Shown here piece by piece: positions 60,736-64,000 of a stretch of 64,000 nucleotides of DNA (position 1 is its first letter; every line of letters starts with the position of its first letter). The position numbers were made by a program, and so were the translations under genes. The notes under the pieces are model-generated. The model made no database searches. It had not been told where the DNA came from and worked only from the letters and a program-made list of their open reading frames with translations. Origin of the DNA: Alitta virens (lineage: Eukaryota; Annelida; Polychaeta; Phyllodocida; Nereididae); NCBI GenBank assembly GCA_932294295.1, contig OW028580.1, positions 35,467,136-35,531,135 of the forward strand, written 5' to 3'.

Positions 60736-61274
60736 TGCTGTGTGCAGCAATGTTGCTGAATAAGTTTGTTGCACACATATCGTAGCAGAGATTATATTTG
60801 TGTCACATACCATATAAGGTTTATATATATGTGTAAAGTTTGTGAGCATAAGATGGTGAAAAAACGGCACAATGTTCTACAGTAGTTTTTAACTTGCAGA
60901 CGAGTTGCTTTCAAAGTTACAGCATGCAATAGGTGGATCTACCCTTGTACTATCTTACCACAGAAATGTGCAGCATAGTTCATTGACCTCATTCACCTTA
61001 AGAATGTAGTTGAATTCACACCAATGAGTTTACACTGCTGGAACCAATAATATTGTAAGGCCTGCGATCACACATCATGCAGTGTACTACAATGGGCCTC
61101 ACACAAAATTTTAAACCCACAATCTCAATAAATGCACACAAAAATATCACATTTTTATGTCTGTTATCACAGGGCAACAAGTTCAACCAATGGTGATTCT
61201 TTCATACATTACCCATTCAGTAAAACTTGTACCAACAGATTCCACTCACTGCATCCTCATAAATTATTTTTACA
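60736..61274. other. Spacer between islands P3 and P2, right arm
   Basis: No alignment to 53351-53739 that I can see. The 89-codon frame at 61132 enters island P2, where it is Leu/Ile-rich because of the pyrimidine tract. Confidence 0.4.
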
Positions 61275-61425
61275 CTATCTCATAATCATTCTGGTCACCA
61301 TGGCAATTTTTTCTCTTCTGTTAGGACTTTTGCAGACCAGGCCGAAAATCCCAACTAACATGTGTGAGATGCCTTATGCTTCAACAGATAAACTTGGTTA
61401 AATTAATCCTGCCCTGCTGAGTGCC
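61275..61425 (+). other. Island P2, right copy
   Basis: Mate of 53208-53350. A pyrimidine tract leads to 'ttttgcag' at 61335, in the same position as CTGCAG on the other arm. Downstream 'acagataaacttggt' and 'attaatcctgccc' are conserved. Confidence 0.7.
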
Positions 61426-61685
61426 AAAGTGACAAGTGCTACAGAAGCAAGGTACTACAAGCTTTTGCTTGTGGTATTCAGTGCATAAGTTAGTTCAGTT
61501 GACCGAGTAGACACCAAGTGCGGTGGTACAGGCCGCCAAATATCTCCAGAGAAATTGAGCAAACTAAAAGAAAAATGAGGCATGAATGTAGCACAAGGTG
61601 TCATAGCTTGTGCAAGAAATCAACCATACAAACATAGTGCATGTAGTATTGTGTTTTACTAGTAAACACAATATTCTAGGTACTA
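61426..61685. other. Spacer between islands P2 and P1, right arm
   Basis: Nothing recognised. Confidence 0.4.
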
Positions 61686-61824
61686 CATGGCCAAATGTGC
61701 CATGTGCATTTCCATGCGTTTGGATAAACGCATGGTTTTTGCCTCATTATAATTAGCTAAAAACCATGCGTTTTCCATGCGTTTATCCTTCTCATGGAAA
61801 AAGCACGAGGCACATTTGGCCATG
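61686..61824. mobile_element. MITE-2 copy c
   Basis: A 139-bp element flanked by TA (61684-61685 and 61825-61826). Arms CATGGCCAAATGTGCCATGT and, from the right, CATGGCCAAATGTGCCTCGT. The inverted homology extends outward into GTACTA/TAGTAC. It lies between islands P1 and P2 and has no counterpart on the left arm, so it inserted after the duplication. Confidence 0.92.
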
Positions 61825-61904
61825 TAGTACACAACATTTACTTGGGTTATATCGCTGCCACTGTGAATAACCTTAAATTTGATCACAAAGGGCTCATGAA
61901 CATT

Positions 61905-62350
61905 TGTGCAATTGAGCTTCAGTGCACTGTCACACATTTTAAGTGTATGTGATCCTCTCACTGCTGATCCAGCAGGTCTTTGAAAGTGTGAGAATTCGAG
62001 TCTCTAATTACTTTCCAGAGAGCAAAGGAAGATAAGTTAGTGAGAAGTTAGAAGTTAGAACTTCCCTCTTCACAAGTCGCATCAATGCACAAAGAGAGCT
62101 CTAGGTTAAATACAGTTTGTGAGGACAGCCACGGCTCATATCTGGAGAAGAGGCTTTAACTGAGGGCGCACTCAGTCTCCATAATCAATGCTACATAATT
62201 GAATGACAGGCTTTTTGATATCACTATTTTACAGGTCAAAATTATTTGTCTTTGAGGGTAACAGATGATAATAGTGAAGTGTCCATACTGTAGGCCTAAC
62301 ATTATCATCTCAACATTGCAGCTGCTTTTTGATACCGATGGTAAAAGCTG
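61905..62350 (-). other. Island P1, right copy
   Basis: Mate of 52266-52715. Read on the minus strand, 'aagcctcttctccag' could be an acceptor followed by a frame starting YEPWLSSQTVFNLELSLC, but the left copy breaks this frame with a stop, so coding is not supported. Confidence 0.85.
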
Positions 62351-62920
62351 ATGATGTATAAGCCCAAAGCATTGTGTGTTCATCTTTAAGTTCTGACATC
62401 TGAATAATCAACATTAAAAATAATGTTGTTCATACAGGAATGGTTTTCTTTTGTCATCTGAGAATTTCAAATTTTAATAATTTTGTATTGTAACACGATG
62501 CCCGATGATGATACTTTAGAAATTTGCAGATTGGCAATGTGATAAGTATTATTTTCTTCAATTTAGTATAAAGATGTCATTTAATACATAATGCATGTGT
62601 ACTCTGCATAATGAATGTTTCTTCCAGATATGAGCATCAAAATTAGAAATTAAATGGATGTAATGCAATATTTCTTTTCTAGTTGCTTAAAGAATAATCA
62701 CTTCTTTCTAGGATTGATTAAATTACTGGACAAGTATCAAGAGCGATCACTTAAAAAAGACAATTAAGTTTATCATCATGCAACATTGAATATTCTTAAA
62801 AGATTTGACACTATTGTCCTTTTAACCACAACCTGAGGTCACCGAGTGTTGTCTACAAGATCTATGCAATCTTTCATATGTCAGAAAGTAGTCCTAAAAA
62901 TATTGTTTATCTTCCCCCAG
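62351..62920. other. Gene-free AT-rich DNA
   Basis: Nothing recognised. Confidence 0.4.
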
Positions 62921-62999
62921 AGAATATATGAAGAAGAGCACACATGTTCAAAAAGAAGAAACGAAATGGATTAGACTCCCCACCAAGATAATGGCTCTT
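62921..62999 (+). CDS. Candidate 79-nt exon, weak
   Basis: 'attgtttatcttcccccag' is a strong 3' splice site. After one base the frame reads EYMKKSTHVQKEETKWIRLP then TKIMAL and meets a possible but weak donor (CTT before GTAAATG). The frame stays open for a further 30 codons. Lys- and Glu-rich, no domain recognised. Chance is at least as likely. Confidence 0.22.
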
Positions 63000-63139
63000 G
63001 TAAATGCAGTGTCATATGGAACATGCATTAATTTTGTAGAACTTTCCCTCTTGAACACTAATCATATGTTCTGCATAGGATCTAACATATAAGAAATTTC
63101 ACATAGAAAAATGTACAATTTATGAAAAGAGACAAAACC

Positions 63140-63258
63140 ATGAACATTTGGCAAGGAAACAATTACGTTGAATTATCCGAACATTTATCCTTTCCTAATG
63201 AACATTTGGCAAGGAAACAATTACGTTGAATTATCTGAACATTTATCCCCTCCTAATG
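63140..63258 (+). repeat. 58-bp tandem duplication
   Basis: Units starting 'atgaacatttggcaaggaaa' at 63140 and 63198 differ by only a few bases (CCGAAC/CTGAAC, CCTTTCC/CCCCTCC). Confidence 0.95.
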
Positions 63259-63366
63259 AATAACAATATATCTAAAATAATATTTTCATTTAAACATCTA
63301 CAAAGAATGACAATAAAATTGATAGCTTGGCTGGTATGATTTACCTTAAGAGAGAAAAAAACTTAC

Positions 63367-63406
63367 TTGAGCAAATCTAGGCACTCCATAATACAAATAC
63401 TGCAAT
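63367..63406 (-). CDS. Candidate 40-nt exon in island P4, right copy
   Basis: On the minus strand: acceptor 'tttcccatctgctatctacag', then one base and an open frame LQYLYYGVPRFAQ, then GTAAGT, a near-consensus donor. The first-base frame meets a stop. The mate at 57846 keeps the acceptor and the first six codons but then has TGA and no donor. This would fit a real microexon here and a decayed duplicate there. Thirteen residues are too few to name a family. Phase (one leading base, ends on a codon) equals that of the candidate at 32691, though on the other strand. Confidence 0.4.
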
Positions 63407-63564
63407 CTGTAGATAGCAGATGGGAAATTTAGTTGTGGTCAGGGGAAATTTAGTAGCGGTGAGTTGAGTCAGCGCAGCCCAGGAGGCTGATAAAGCTCAA
63501 TTTGAGCAGACGGATTGCAGCAATTCTGATAGTAATCAAGCCATAGGTCAGTATAGCGATCATG
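63386..63564 (-). other. Island P4, right copy
   Basis: Inverted mate of 57690-57868, including most of the candidate exon at 63367-63406 and about 160 bases upstream of its acceptor. TGTGGT at about 63435-63440 is a RUNX-type core kept in both copies. Upstream conservation of this length exceeds what a splice site alone needs. Confidence 0.8.
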
Positions 63565-63895
63565 GTCTTATTCAAATCTCACTCTGAACGACCTACCCTA
63601 TCATCATGAGGTTTTTCTATATCTGGTGTATATTTCTGGTACAGAAGGACAACTTTTCTTATTTGGTCTCCTTAGCAACCCATTTTAACTTACTGTACTC
63701 AGTCTCATGATATCTTAAGGCATAATTGAAACCGCCATTTATGACAATCCATATGTAGGATTCGAGGATGTCTTTATCCTTTGACTTGAATGAAATAAAT
63801 TAGACTTTGGTGATGCTGTACTTAAGTTTGGGTGTCCTTAGTTTAAATCAATTGTCCAGTTGTATTCAGGTGTGACCTTTTATCATTTAAAGCAA
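63565..63895. other. Gene-free DNA
   Basis: Nothing recognised. Confidence 0.4.
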
Positions 63896-64000
63896 TGCTG
63901 GTTGGTCTAGTGGTAAGACGCTTGCCTGCTCCTTTGAAGGACCCTGGTTCAACCCCGGGCCAGGGCACCCTTCATGAGCAAAACATCCCAGCTGGATGAG
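63896..64000 (+). mobile_element. SINE-A copy, cut by window end
   Basis: Head 'ttggtctagtggtaagacgc' (A box), B box GGTTCAACCCC at 63943-63953, then 'cacccttcatgagcaaaaca' and 'tcccagctggatgag'. The best-preserved head of the family in this window. Confidence 0.9.

Noticed and set aside
62050..62141. Exon in island P1 (frame YEPWLSS...) on the minus strand
   Set aside because: The paired left copy has an indel and a stop in this frame, and no donor is conserved.
63896..64000. Functional tRNA gene
   Set aside because: A and B boxes are good, but the acceptor arms do not pair and the head continues into the SINE-A body; the same holds for every tRNA-like head in the window.

Overview
The window reads as non-coding DNA from a eukaryote, most likely a marine invertebrate. 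It is AT-rich (I judge roughly 36-38% GC by eye). It has no operon-like packing, no long conserved open frame, many tRNA-derived SINEs, short palindromic DNA transposons (MITEs), long microsatellites and a satellite block. I cannot name the species. I found no complete protein gene, no rRNA and no functional tRNA. The longest open frames lie inside simple repeats.

Layout. 1-9.7 kb: SINE-A copies (tRNA head, conserved body, simple-sequence tail) around a nearly 2-kb (TAC)n array at 3251-5208. 9.7-11.7 kb: a 1.1-kb minisatellite built from two 11-bp modules, a pyrimidine tract and a 15-bp minisatellite. 12-33 kb: mostly unique AT-rich DNA with scattered SINE-A/B copies, three MITE families, a perfect 17-bp hairpin and a cluster of CRE-like TGACGT motifs. 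33.4-34.6 kb: a 159-bp satellite in about eight near-identical copies. 36-50 kb: more SINEs, small minisatellites and two weak exon candidates. 51-63.6 kb: a 400-bp palindromic element, then an ancient inverted duplication of which only islands remain alignable.

The inverted duplication is the part most worth following. Three islands (52266-52715, 53208-53350, 53740-53906) recur in reverse order and orientation at 60578-60735, 61275-61425 and 61905-62350. The DNA between them is no longer alignable by eye. A fourth island pair (57690-57868 / 63386-63564) is inverted outside that symmetry, and a fifth (51889-51988 / 55577-55682) is direct. Three of the island pairs hold a shared pyrimidine tract plus CAG that looks like a 3' splice site. 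One of these is followed in both copies by a 74-base frame whose three differences are all synonymous and whose stop codon is shared. My inference is that these are remnants of duplicated exons and their regulated splice sites, or duplicated regulatory elements. The window could then lie in introns or flanks of one or more genes. A search against a related genome or RNA-seq would settle it.

Retroelements and DNA transposons overlap here. One MITE sits inside a SINE-A at 7345-7463 with a 2-bp target duplication, and another sits in the tail of a SINE-A near 45.5 kb. SINE-A and SINE-B copies end in simple repeats (TCTA and CCACC types), so some microsatellites here probably began as SINE tails.
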